Below are positions 1-7,410 of a stretch of 64,000 nt of DNA, piece by piece. The stretch covers positions 1 to 64,000 of the forward strand of contig CAKSNZ010000005.1 in the NCBI GenBank assembly GCA_934476515.1. Reading direction: 5' to 3'. A model generated the notes under the pieces. That model was not told the DNA's origin, made no database searches, and worked only from the letters and a program-made list of their open reading frames with translations. How positions within the stretch are numbered: position 1 is the stretch's first letter; every line of letters begins with the position of its first letter. This DNA is from an uncultured Ruminococcus sp. (GTDB lineage: Bacteria > Bacillota > Clostridia > Oscillospirales > Acutalibacteraceae). Both the position numbers and the translations under genes were made by a program.

Positions 1-21
1 TTAGACGAAGCTAGTAACATA

Positions 22-64
22 GCCTTTAAGGCGTTAAAAGAAAAGCCACCGGCTAAGCCGGTGG
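22..64. repeat. Two adjacent palindromes at the window edge
   Basis: GCCTTTAAGGC at 22-32 is followed by a strong hairpin, CCACCGGC-TAA-GCCGGTGG, at 46-64. Read on the reverse strand the second hairpin is followed by CTTTTCTTTT, so it could terminate transcription leftward; on the forward strand the tail is weaker. It may be an intergenic repeat or the end of a mobile element lying outside the window. A frame open from base 1 to a TGA at 88-90 crosses both palindromes; I do not call it a gene. Confidence 0.5.
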
Positions 65-182
65 ATCTTTACTTATTCATATACTTTTGAAAATTTATTT
101 ACACCACAAAATAAAGTAAAAAAGTTCTAAAATAATTCTCACCTTAATACAATTAATATATAAGCAAAAAGGAGAGAAAACT

Positions 183-1697
183 ATGGAACTTGAAAATAAT
201 ATAAAATTATGTGGTAGAGATACTATGGTAACTCAGGCAATAGAAGAACCGGTTGATGTGGATTTTACTTTACCTGATTATTGTCCTGATATAGAGAAAA
301 TACTGAAATGCACTTTAACACCACAAATTTTTTCTCGTAATATTTCAGGTGGTGTACTGGAGATAGAGGGTGCATCTGTTATCAAGGTTATGTATGTTGA
401 CAGTGTGCGAAAAACTTTGCGTACAAGCCAACAGACAGTTCCTTTCAATCGTGCAATTAATATCAAGGATTATCCGGAAAATCATTTTCTGGATACAGTT
501 GCCACAACTGAATATGTGAATTGCAGAGCATTGTCACCACGCAGATTGGTTATCAAAGGTGCATTGAGCATTAAGGTGGATATTGTAGGCAAAACAACTA
601 CAATGATTCCTTCTTCCGAAAGCTTTTCAAATTTCCAAAAGAAATGTTGTACTAAGAAGTATATGGATGTAACTTCCGTAACAGAAGAAACTTTCAATAT
701 TAACGAAACAATCAGTGTTGATAATAAACCACCGATTGAACAGGTTATAAAGTCAATTGTGAAAATCAATGTTACCGACCATAAGTCTATGGATGATAAG
801 ATTGTGCTTAAGGGTGAAATGAATTTAAGACTTCTCTATTTATCCGACTTAGATAGTGGAAAAACAGAGTGTATTGATTATATGATACCTTTTAACCAGA
901 TTGTTTCTTGTGTTGGTGCAGGGGAAGATACAGTAAATAATGTGAATTGTAAACTACTTTCCTATGATGTGAAGATTACAAAGGAAAATGAAGAAAAGAC
1001 AATTCTCCTTGATGCAAGGGTAAATATGACTGCTGTTTGTTATAAAGAAAGAGAACAGTCATTTTTAGTTGATGCTTATTCTCGTGATTATTTTTGCGAT
1101 TTGAAAAATAAGCCAGTAACACTTGTTAATTCTGTCAGAGAAATAAAAAGAAACTTCATTAAAAAAATGGATATTTCTTCCAATGACCAAGACTTTACCA
1201 AGGTTATTGATGTGTATAACGAAACTGCCTCAGTTAATGTAGCCGATGAAAAAGGCTTTATTACATTTGTGGGTAAAGGCTCAATCTGTATTGTTGCTTG
1301 TGATAAAGAGGGAACACCATTCTACATAGAGCGTACAATGGATTTTTCCGAAACAACAGATGAACAGTTTTCACCGGTAAAAAGTTGCAGTGTTTCTGTT
1401 GCATCGGTTAGTTATAGAATTAAGGATGACAGAACTTTAGAAATTCGTGTGGAATTTTCAGTATCAGCATTTGTTACAACAGTTGAAAACGATAGTTTTG
1501 TTGAGGATGTTATTGTTTATGAGGATAAGAAAATTGAGAAAAATTCCTCAGCATTAACTCTCTATTTTGCCGAAAAAGGTGAAACTGTGTGGGATATAGG
1601 CAAGAGATATTCAACAGACTGTGCATTTGTTAAAGAGGACAACGAACTTGAAGAAGAAACTTTACCGGAAAAAGAAATGCTTATAATTAGAAGATAA
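183..1697 (+). CDS. sipL: SipL-like spore coat morphogenesis protein (DUF3794/SPOCS repeats plus LysM)
   Basis: 504 aa. The N-terminal part carries DUF3794 (SPOCS) sequence, including PDYCPDIEKILK near residues 31-42; related segments recur near 180-260 and 330-440. The last 50 residues look like a degenerate LysM (YFAEKGETVWDIGKRYST). This layout and length match SipL of Clostridioides difficile, a protein known to bind the coat ATPase SpoIVA through its LysM domain and to anchor the coat to the forespore. The next intact gene is spoIVA, which supports the assignment. AAGGAGAG lies just before the ATG. A weak sigma-E-like match, TTCTAAA-N14-AATACAAT, sits at 125-153. A terminator follows directly. 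Other DUF3794 proteins have unknown roles, so the name is an inference from architecture plus neighbour. Confidence 0.72.
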   Translation: MELENNIKLCGRDTMVTQAIEEPVDVDFTLPDYCPDIEKILKCTLTPQIFSRNISGGVLEIEGASVIKVMYVDSVRKTLRTSQQTVPFNRAINIKDYPENHFLDTVATTEYVNCRALSPRRLVIKGALSIKVDIVGKTTTMIPSSESFSNFQKKCCTKKYMDVTSVTEETFNINETISVDNKPPIEQVIKSIVKINVTDHKSMDDKIVLKGEMNLRLLYLSDLDSGKTECIDYMIPFNQIVSCVGAGEDTVNNVNCKLLSYDVKITKENEEKTILLDARVNMTAVCYKEREQSFLVDAYSRDYFCDLKNKPVTLVNSVREIKRNFIKKMDISSNDQDFTKVIDVYNETASVNVADEKGFITFVGKGSICIVACDKEGTPFYIERTMDFSETTDEQFSPVKSCSVSVASVSYRIKDDRTLEIRVEFSVSAFVTTVENDSFVEDVIVYEDKKIEKNSSALTLYFAEKGETVWDIGKRYSTDCAFVKEDNELEEETLPEKEMLIIRR

Positions 1698-1706
1698 CAA
1701 AAGCAA

Positions 1707-1740
1707 AACCCTATTTCAATTGAGAAATAGGGTTAATTTT
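1707..1740 (+). terminator. Rho-independent terminator after sipL-like gene
   Basis: Perfect 11-bp stem AACCCTATTTC (1707-1717) / GAAATAGGGTT (1724-1734) followed by a T-rich stretch. The stop codon of the decayed reverse-strand gene at 1716 lies inside the left arm. Confidence 0.85.
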
Positions 1741-1977
1741 ATATCAAAACAGGTGATACATTTGTTTTCTTTATGTGCCTTGTTAATTAATTTCATTAGT
1801 GATTTTGTATCACTGTTGTTTCCTAAAGAGTTAATAACATCAATCAATTGTAATAAAGACTCAGGTGGAATTAATGTTACACCACAAGGGTCAATGTAAT
1901 TGCCTCTATTTTCGTAACTTTGAAGATAAGTATCAATGTTTTCTACTTTATTTATTACTTTATCAAAAAAACTTCAT
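1716..1977 (-). pseudogene. Decayed or frameshifted small reverse-strand gene, unknown function
   Basis: On the reverse strand an open frame starting near 1967 reads DKVINKVENIDTYLQSYENR onward for about 80 codons to a TGA at 1716-1718. No start codon exists in that frame, but an ATG at 1977-1975 reads M-K-F-F and would join it if the run of seven T (seven A on the forward strand, 1965-1971) were one base shorter. Just upstream, about 19 in-frame codons with no start end in TAA near 1990-2050, which looks like another remnant. No Shine-Dalgarno is seen before the ATG. The composition is gene-like. I do not recognise the family. It may be a real frameshift, a sequencing error in the homopolymer, or chance. 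Confidence 0.4.
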
Positions 1978-2139
1978 TAACTGAAATACAATTGTGTTAT
2001 TTGATTATGTCCTCATATTCTAAATCTAAGTCAGAATATGAATAATCAACTTTTATATTTTATTATTAAACTATTATAATGTATTTGTCAATATATATGT
2101 TAGATTTTTCACTTGTTAAAGTAAGTTTTAAGTCAACGG

Positions 2140-2168
2140 TTATAATTTGTGCAAGTCCATCATATATT
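2140..2168 (+). promoter_or_regulatory. Candidate sigma-E promoter of spoIVA
   Basis: TTATAAT (2140-2146), 14-nt spacer, CATATATT (2161-2168), close to the Bacillus sigma-E consensus KMATATW-N14/15-CATACAHT. It lies 28 nt before the chosen spoIVA start, and spoIVA is a sigma-E gene in B. subtilis. Identified by eye only. Confidence 0.5.
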
Positions 2169-2195
2169 TTATTAAAAACATATGGAGGAATGAAA

Positions 2196-3674
2196 ATGAC
2201 AGAGAGAAGCATATATCGTGACATTTCACAAAGAACAAATGGAGATATTTATATTGGAGTAGTTGGACCTGTGCGAACAGGAAAAAGTACATTTATCAAA
2301 AAGTTTATGGATACTATTGTTATTCCTAATATAAAGGATGACTCCCTAAAGATTCGCACAAATGATGAATTACCTCAGTCATCTGGTGGTCGTACAATAA
2401 TGACTACTGAACCTAAGTTTATTCCTGAGGAAGCAATGGAAATTTCTTTACCGGATAAAGCCCATTTAAAGGTGAGAATGATTGATTGTGTTGGTTATGT
2501 TGTAAAGGACTCAATGGGCTATATGGAGGATGATATGCCTAGAATGGTAAAAACTCCATGGTCAAAGGAAGAAATGCCCTTTGATGAAGCAGCAGAAATC
2601 GGCACAAAAAAGGTTATCAATGACCATAGTACAATCGGTCTTGTAATAACAACTGACGGTTCAATCAGTGATATTACAAGAGAGTCTTACCAAGAGGCAG
2701 AGGAGAGAGTAGTAAAAGAATTAAAAGCTATCAACAAGCCATTTGTTGTGCTACTTAATTCAATTGAACCATCTTCTCCGGCAGTTATTTCACTTTCAGA
2801 ACAGCTTTCAGGTAAGTACCAAGTGCCTGTTATTCCGGTGAATTGCCTTACAATGGAAGAAAATGAAATTAAGAGAGTGTTAGCACAAGTGCTATTTGAA
2901 TTTCCTATTAAGGAAATTAATATTGATATGCCAAAGTGGGTTGTAAACCTAGATAAAGAACATTGGCTAAAAAAACAGATTTTCACAACTATAAAAGAAA
3001 ATGCAATGTCAATGGAGAAACTTCGTCAAGTTCAAGAAACTTGTCAGGGTATTGGCAAAGATGAATTTGTAGATTCAAGTGAAATCAAAGAACTTGACTT
3101 AGGTAAAGGCATTGCCGATATTAAGATTGTAGTTAATAACAACTGTTTCTATAAAGTAATGTCAGAGAAAACAGGAACAGAGATTGTTGATGAAGAAGCA
3201 TTAATGGAAAGTATCAGTATGCTTTCTGCCAAACAAAAGGAATTTGATAAAATTGCAGCAGCTTATAAAGATGTGGAAGAAAAGGGTTATGGCATAGTAA
3301 TGCCGACTTTAGAAGAACTTTCCCTTGATGAACCTCAGATTATCAAACAAAGTGGTAAGTATGGAATAAGACTTAAAGCCTCAGCACCATCAATTCATAT
3401 GATGAAAATACATACAGAGGCAGAGGTTACACCAATTGTCGGCAGTGAACAACAAAGCCAAGAGCTTGTTTCTTATCTGTTAAAAGAGTTTGAAGAAAAT
3501 CCTGCAAAAATATGGGAAAGTAACATTTTCGGAAAGTCAGTTCATGAACTTGTAAACGAAGGTTTGCACAATAAACTGTATAGAATGCCGGAAGATGCCC
3601 GCAAAAAAATAGGGGAAACAATACAAAGAATAATCAATGACGGTTGTAACGGATTGATTTGTATTATACTCTAA
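2196..3674 (+). CDS. spoIVA: Stage IV sporulation protein A, spore coat ATPase
   Basis: SpoIVA is the ATPase that polymerises into the basement layer of the spore coat around the forespore in the mother cell. From the ATG at 2196 the protein is 492 aa, the same length as B. subtilis SpoIVA; GGAGG (2184-2188) is 7 nt upstream, whereas the ATG at 2190 is too close and the longer upstream frame has no ribosome site. The Walker A motif GPVRTGKST occupies residues 24-32, with its lysine at position 30. The C-terminus ends in a short hydrophobic tail (GLICIIL), typical of the family. Its neighbour is the SipL-like coat partner. No terminator follows; the downstream decarboxylase genes have their own sigma-A promoter. 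Confidence 0.97.
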   Translation: MTERSIYRDISQRTNGDIYIGVVGPVRTGKSTFIKKFMDTIVIPNIKDDSLKIRTNDELPQSSGGRTIMTTEPKFIPEEAMEISLPDKAHLKVRMIDCVGYVVKDSMGYMEDDMPRMVKTPWSKEEMPFDEAAEIGTKKVINDHSTIGLVITTDGSISDITRESYQEAEERVVKELKAINKPFVVLLNSIEPSSPAVISLSEQLSGKYQVPVIPVNCLTMEENEIKRVLAQVLFEFPIKEINIDMPKWVVNLDKEHWLKKQIFTTIKENAMSMEKLRQVQETCQGIGKDEFVDSSEIKELDLGKGIADIKIVVNNNCFYKVMSEKTGTEIVDEEALMESISMLSAKQKEFDKIAAAYKDVEEKGYGIVMPTLEELSLDEPQIIKQSGKYGIRLKASAPSIHMMKIHTEAEVTPIVGSEQQSQELVSYLLKEFEENPAKIWESNIFGKSVHELVNEGLHNKLYRMPEDARKKIGETIQRIINDGCNGLICIIL

Positions 3675-3753
3675 TAAAAAGCACAAATTTTATTTAAACC
3701 ACTAAACATATTTGTGAAAAATATCACAAAAAAATAAAATCCCCTATATTTTA

Positions 3754-3782
3754 TTGATAAAATCATTAACACATTGTATAAT
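3754..3782 (+). promoter_or_regulatory. Sigma-A promoter for the decarboxylase pump genes
   Basis: TTGATA (3754-3759), 17-nt spacer, consensus TATAAT (3777-3782), 36 nt before the OadG-like start codon, which has a GGGGGA ribosome site. Confidence 0.75.
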
Positions 3783-3818
3783 AACTAGTGTATAAAAATG
3801 TAAATATGGGGGATTTTC

Positions 3819-4241
3819 ATGGATTTGAAAACTATCATGGCAGCCGGTATGAGTGTCAGTGAGAAATTCAATATTTCTTTCACAGTTATTCTTACTGGTT
3901 TCGTAGTTGTTTTCGCAGTATTGATTCTTCTAATCTTTATCATTGCTATCTATGGTAAGATTGTTTCATCTGCTCAAAACAAATCAAAAGAAAAGAAAGC
4001 CAAAGCAGAAGCCGAAAAAGCTGCTAAGGCAACAGAAAAATCAGCTCCAGCATCTGCTCCGGTTCAGAAAGTTGCTCCTAGCAACGGCCTAACCGATGAA
4101 ATCGTTGCAGTTATTGCAGCAGCCGTAGATAGTACATACGGCGTTGGTAACGCAAAGATTAAGAGCATCAAGAAGTCACCATCAAGTGGCAGACCTGCTT
4201 GGGGTCAGGTTGGTGTTATTGATAACACCAGACCATTTTAG
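3819..4241 (+). CDS. oadG: Sodium-translocating decarboxylase gamma subunit (OadG family)
   Basis: 140 aa. One membrane segment at about residues 20-46, then a Lys/Ala/Glu-rich linker with SAPASAPVQ, then a C-terminal region ending WGQVGVIDNTRPF. This is the usual shape of the small gamma subunit of oxaloacetate, methylmalonyl-CoA or glutaconyl-CoA decarboxylases, which anchors the soluble alpha subunit to the beta channel. It lies 20 nt before the beta subunit under its own promoter. No biotinylated alpha subunit or biotin carrier is encoded nearby, so the substrate cannot be told from this locus. Confidence 0.85.
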   Translation: MDLKTIMAAGMSVSEKFNISFTVILTGFVVVFAVLILLIFIIAIYGKIVSSAQNKSKEKKAKAEAEKAAKATEKSAPASAPVQKVAPSNGLTDEIVAVIAAAVDSTYGVGNAKIKSIKKSPSSGRPAWGQVGVIDNTRPF

Positions 4242-4261
4242 TCGGAAAGGAAGTTTAAACT

Positions 4262-5512
4262 ATGGGAATTATTCACGGTTTTCTAGAAGGTATCGTTGGC
4301 CTTGTTGAGTCTTCCGGCTTTGTATCACTAGGTTGGCAGAACTACGTTATGGTCGCAGTTTCTTTCGTACTTCTTTATCTGGCTATCGCAAAAGAATACG
4401 AACCACTAATCCTTTTACCTTTAGCATTTGGTATGCTACTTGTAAACTTATATCCATCAATTATGGGTGCTCCTTCAACAGAGTTTGTGCTTCAATCGGA
4501 GTATATAAAAACCCATGATGTGGGAACACAATCGGTACAGTATGCAACTACTGTAATGAATGGTGAAGTTTATTATAATGTGCCTACTTACGGTGGTCTA
4601 CTTTATTACCTATATCAGGGTGTTAAGATGGGTATTTACCCACCACTAATCTTCCTAGGTATCGGTGCTATGACTGACTTTGGTCCTCTAATTGCTAACC
4701 CTAAGTCATTCATCCTTGGTGCTGCTGCTCAGTTAGGTATTTTCTTCACATTCTTCGGTGCTATCTTCCTAGGCTTTACACAGGCTCAGGCAGGTTCTAT
4801 CGGTATTATCGGTGGTGCTGACGGTCCTACTGCTATTTTCGTAACAAGTAAACTTGCTCCGGATCTACTTGGTCCTATCGCAGTTGCTGCTTACTCTTAT
4901 ATGGCACTGGTTCCTATTATTCAGCCACCTATTATGAAGGCTCTAACAACAAAGAAGGAAAGAGCAATCAAGATGTCTCAGTTAAGACCGGTTTCAAAGC
5001 TAGAGAAGATTATCTTCCCAATCGTTGTTATCGTTCTTGTAGCACTTCTACTTCCTGATGCTGCTCCACTAGTTGGTATGCTAATGCTTGGTAACCTAAT
5101 GAAAGAATCCGGCGTTGTTGATAGAATCGCAAAGACAGCTCAGAACGAACTAATGAATATCGTTACTATCTTCCTAGGTGTAACAGTTGGTGCTACTGCA
5201 ACAGGTAAAGTTTTCCTACAGCTAAACACACTAAAGATTATTCTTCTAGGTCTAATCGCATTCTGTCTAGGTACAGCCGGTGGTGTTCTATTCGGTAAGC
5301 TAATGTGCGCAGCTACAAAGGGTAAGGTTAACCCACTAATCGGTTCTGCCGGTGTTTCTGCCGTTCCAATGGCTGCTCGTGTATCACAGAAGGTTGGTCA
5401 GCAAGAAAACCCAACAAACTATCTATTAATGCACGCTATGGGACCAAATGTAGCAGGTGTTATCGGTTCTGCTGTTGCAGCCGGTGTTCTGCTAAGTGTT
5501 ATCCCTCACTAA
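4262..5512 (+). CDS. oadB: Sodium-translocating decarboxylase beta subunit
   Basis: 416 aa, very hydrophobic with many membrane segments. It contains the family motif GGADGPTAIF near residues 181-192, whose Asp is essential for sodium coupling and carboxybiotin decarboxylation in characterised homologues, and GAMTDFGPLIANP near residue 137. The subunit couples decarboxylation of carboxybiotin to Na+ export across the cytoplasmic membrane. Shine-Dalgarno GGAAAGGAAG precedes the ATG. A terminator follows, so the unit is bicistronic. Codons are strongly biased (many CTA Leu and GGT Gly), as in groEL, which suggests high expression. Beta subunits of the different decarboxylases cannot be separated by eye. 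Confidence 0.93.
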   Translation: MGIIHGFLEGIVGLVESSGFVSLGWQNYVMVAVSFVLLYLAIAKEYEPLILLPLAFGMLLVNLYPSIMGAPSTEFVLQSEYIKTHDVGTQSVQYATTVMNGEVYYNVPTYGGLLYYLYQGVKMGIYPPLIFLGIGAMTDFGPLIANPKSFILGAAAQLGIFFTFFGAIFLGFTQAQAGSIGIIGGADGPTAIFVTSKLAPDLLGPIAVAAYSYMALVPIIQPPIMKALTTKKERAIKMSQLRPVSKLEKIIFPIVVIVLVALLLPDAAPLVGMLMLGNLMKESGVVDRIAKTAQNELMNIVTIFLGVTVGATATGKVFLQLNTLKIILLGLIAFCLGTAGGVLFGKLMCAATKGKVNPLIGSAGVSAVPMAARVSQKVGQQENPTNYLLMHAMGPNVAGVIGSAVAAGVLLSVIPH

Positions 5513-5532
5513 TTAATAAATGTAACCTAATT

Positions 5533-5562
5533 AATGCCTCAACTATGTTGAGGCATTTTTCT
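5533..5562 (+). terminator. Terminator of the oadGB unit
   Basis: AATGCCTCAAC (5533-5543), loop TAT, GTTGAGGCATT (5547-5557), then T-run. The following 140 bases to the next gene are AT-rich with no further structure that I can identify. Confidence 0.9.
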
Positions 5563-5701
5563 TTGTCAAATTATATTATTATTCCTATTAAGAATAATAT
5601 TTATAGTTATATTTGTTAGAATGGTATAGATACAAAATAAATAATTTATAACAAAATATTTTTGTGCAACATTTATTAAATTATTTAGGGGAGGACTTCT
5701 C

Positions 5702-6499
5702 TTGTTCTATAAGGATTTTACAGTGTCATTTTTCTTGAAAATGATACGCAAACGAATTAAATTTATTGTTTTGCTAACTTTGGTAGGTGGCATACTTACT
5801 TTACTATATGCCAATTTCTTTATTACACCATCATATTCTGCTCAAGCAATGGTAATTGTTCAGAACTATACTGCAGCAGATGCAGCAGCAGATGCAGCCG
5901 AAGAGGCTGCCCAAAACGGTGTTACTGACAAAAGTCAGCAAGAAGATATTCAGGATACAACAAATGCAAAGAGCTTCGATGATGGCAATGTTAAAATTTA
6001 TGCCAGTGACCTTACTGCCTCATCAACACTTGCTCAGTATTGTACAATTCTTTTTAAGAATAATGTTGAAATTCAGAATATGCTTAACGGTTGTGGTATG
6101 GAAATCACTCAGGAACAAGAAAGTAACTTCCTATGGATTACAATGACTTCATCAAACCCTAAGATTGCTGCCGATACTTGTAATGCAGTTGTAAATAAAA
6201 TCACAGGTACTAAGAATGAACAAGGTCTATTTGATGAAATTTTCTCAGCCGGTGGCGTAACTGCAGTTAAGTATGCATCAGTACCTTCAGCCAGTACATA
6301 TCCAAATGTAAAGAACTATGCTCTTTATGGTCTAATTGGTGGACTTGCACTATCACTGGTTATTTCATTTATCCTTGAACTTGTTGACACAACAGTTAAG
6401 CATGATGATGATCTAAACAAAATGTACAAGATACCTGTATTTGGTGAAATAATGGACTTTGAACAGAATGGAGATGACACAGATGAAACTAAGAAGTAG
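5702..6499 (+). CDS. Polysaccharide chain-length determinant (YveK/CapA-type)
   Basis: 265 aa. Two membrane segments, near residues 20-40 and 203-225, flank an extracytoplasmic domain, the Wzz topology. In Firmicutes such proteins activate a separate BY-kinase through their cytoplasmic tail and control export and chain length of capsule or exopolysaccharide. The start is TTG, 5 nt after GGGGAGGA. An Ala/Asp/Glu-rich stretch near residues 58-72 (AADAAADAAEEAAQNG) is an unusual insertion in the outer domain. The partner kinase overlaps its 3' end. No glycosyltransferase genes are adjacent; the only polysaccharide genes in the window lie 40 kb away (47.7-49.9 kb). Confidence 0.85.
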   Translation: MFYKDFTVSFFLKMIRKRIKFIVLLTLVGGILTLLYANFFITPSYSAQAMVIVQNYTAADAAADAAEEAAQNGVTDKSQQEDIQDTTNAKSFDDGNVKIYASDLTASSTLAQYCTILFKNNVEIQNMLNGCGMEITQEQESNFLWITMTSSNPKIAADTCNAVVNKITGTKNEQGLFDEIFSAGGVTAVKYASVPSASTYPNVKNYALYGLIGGLALSLVISFILELVDTTVKHDDDLNKMYKIPVFGEIMDFEQNGDDTDETKK

Positions 6500-7265
6500 A
6501 AACAGAAGAAAATCTGATAGTGGTTATTCTGTTGGTCATAGCCAAAGCTATATGGCAAATTCTGCTCAATCAGGTGACGCAGGTAAATTCGCTATTATTG
6601 AAGGCTATAAGATTGCAAGAACTAATATTCAGTTCTCACTTTCAGCAAGTAACGATAACTGTTTTGCAGTAACTTCTTGGAGCAAAGGTGAGGGTAAAAG
6701 TACCTCAACATCTAATATAGCTATTTCATTTGCTAAAATGGACAAAAAGGTTGTTTTACTTGATTGTGACCTTAGAAGACCTAACATTCACAATCTTCTA
6801 AAGATTGAGAATACTGCCGGTATGACATCTGTTTTGTGTAATGATAAAACATTTGACCAGGTAGTACAGAGAGAGGTTTTGCCTAATCTTGATGTACTTA
6901 CAGTTGGTACAATACCACCAAACCCATCAGAACTTATCGGTTCAGACAATTTTGCTAACTTAATTAAAGAACTAAAGAAAAAGTATGATTATGTAATTAT
7001 GGATACTGCTCCTATCGGTATTGTTACAGATGCTTTGCTTGTAAAGGATTTAGTGGCAGGTTACTTAATTGTTGTTCGTGAAGGTGTAACAACCCATGGT
7101 GATATTCAGAACTTTTTGAAAGCTATGGAAACCTCAGGTGCAAAACCTATGGGCTTTCTAAAGGTTGGTTGTGACCCTAGTGAAGGCAAAAGTGGCAAGT
7201 ATAAGTACAAAAAGTACAATAGATACAACAAATATAACTCTTACGAATATTATAGATATTATTAA
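6483..7265 (+). CDS. CpsD/CapB-type tyrosine kinase (BY-kinase)
   Basis: 260 aa from the ATG at 6483, chosen because GGAG at 6470-6473 is 9 nt upstream; a TTG at 6459 would add eight residues. Walker A (SKGEGKSTS, about residues 66-74), Walker A' (VVLLDCDLRRPN, about 89-100) and Walker B (YVIMDTAP, about 169-176) define the family. The C-terminal tail holds ten Tyr in its last 22 residues, the autophosphorylation cluster typical of these kinases. It overlaps the chain-length gene by 17 nt and should act with it at the membrane to regulate polysaccharide polymerisation. No cognate phosphatase (CpsB/YwqE) is seen here. Confidence 0.92.
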   Translation: MKLRSRNRRKSDSGYSVGHSQSYMANSAQSGDAGKFAIIEGYKIARTNIQFSLSASNDNCFAVTSWSKGEGKSTSTSNIAISFAKMDKKVVLLDCDLRRPNIHNLLKIENTAGMTSVLCNDKTFDQVVQREVLPNLDVLTVGTIPPNPSELIGSDNFANLIKELKKKYDYVIMDTAPIGIVTDALLVKDLVAGYLIVVREGVTTHGDIQNFLKAMETSGAKPMGFLKVGCDPSEGKSGKYKYKKYNRYNKYNSYEYYRYY

Positions 7266-7273
7266 TAATATAT

Positions 7274-7304
7274 ACCCTGCACATTGTTGCAGGGTGTTTT
7301 TTTG
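7274..7304 (+). terminator. Terminator of the chain-length/kinase pair
   Basis: ACCCTGCA (7274-7281) / TGCAGGGT (7288-7295) with a run of T afterwards. Confidence 0.88.
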
Positions 7305-7410
7305 TAGATTATTAGCAAGATTTTGCAAGATTAAAAATAATACTTGCATTATTAATAAAATAGTATTAGAATAATAAAGTAAAATATAATATATTTGAAG
7401 GGGAATAGGT

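Noticed and set aside
1-90. Open frame from the window edge to TGA at 88-90, about 29 codons
   Set aside because: It runs across two palindromes, shows no family pattern and is too short to separate from chance.
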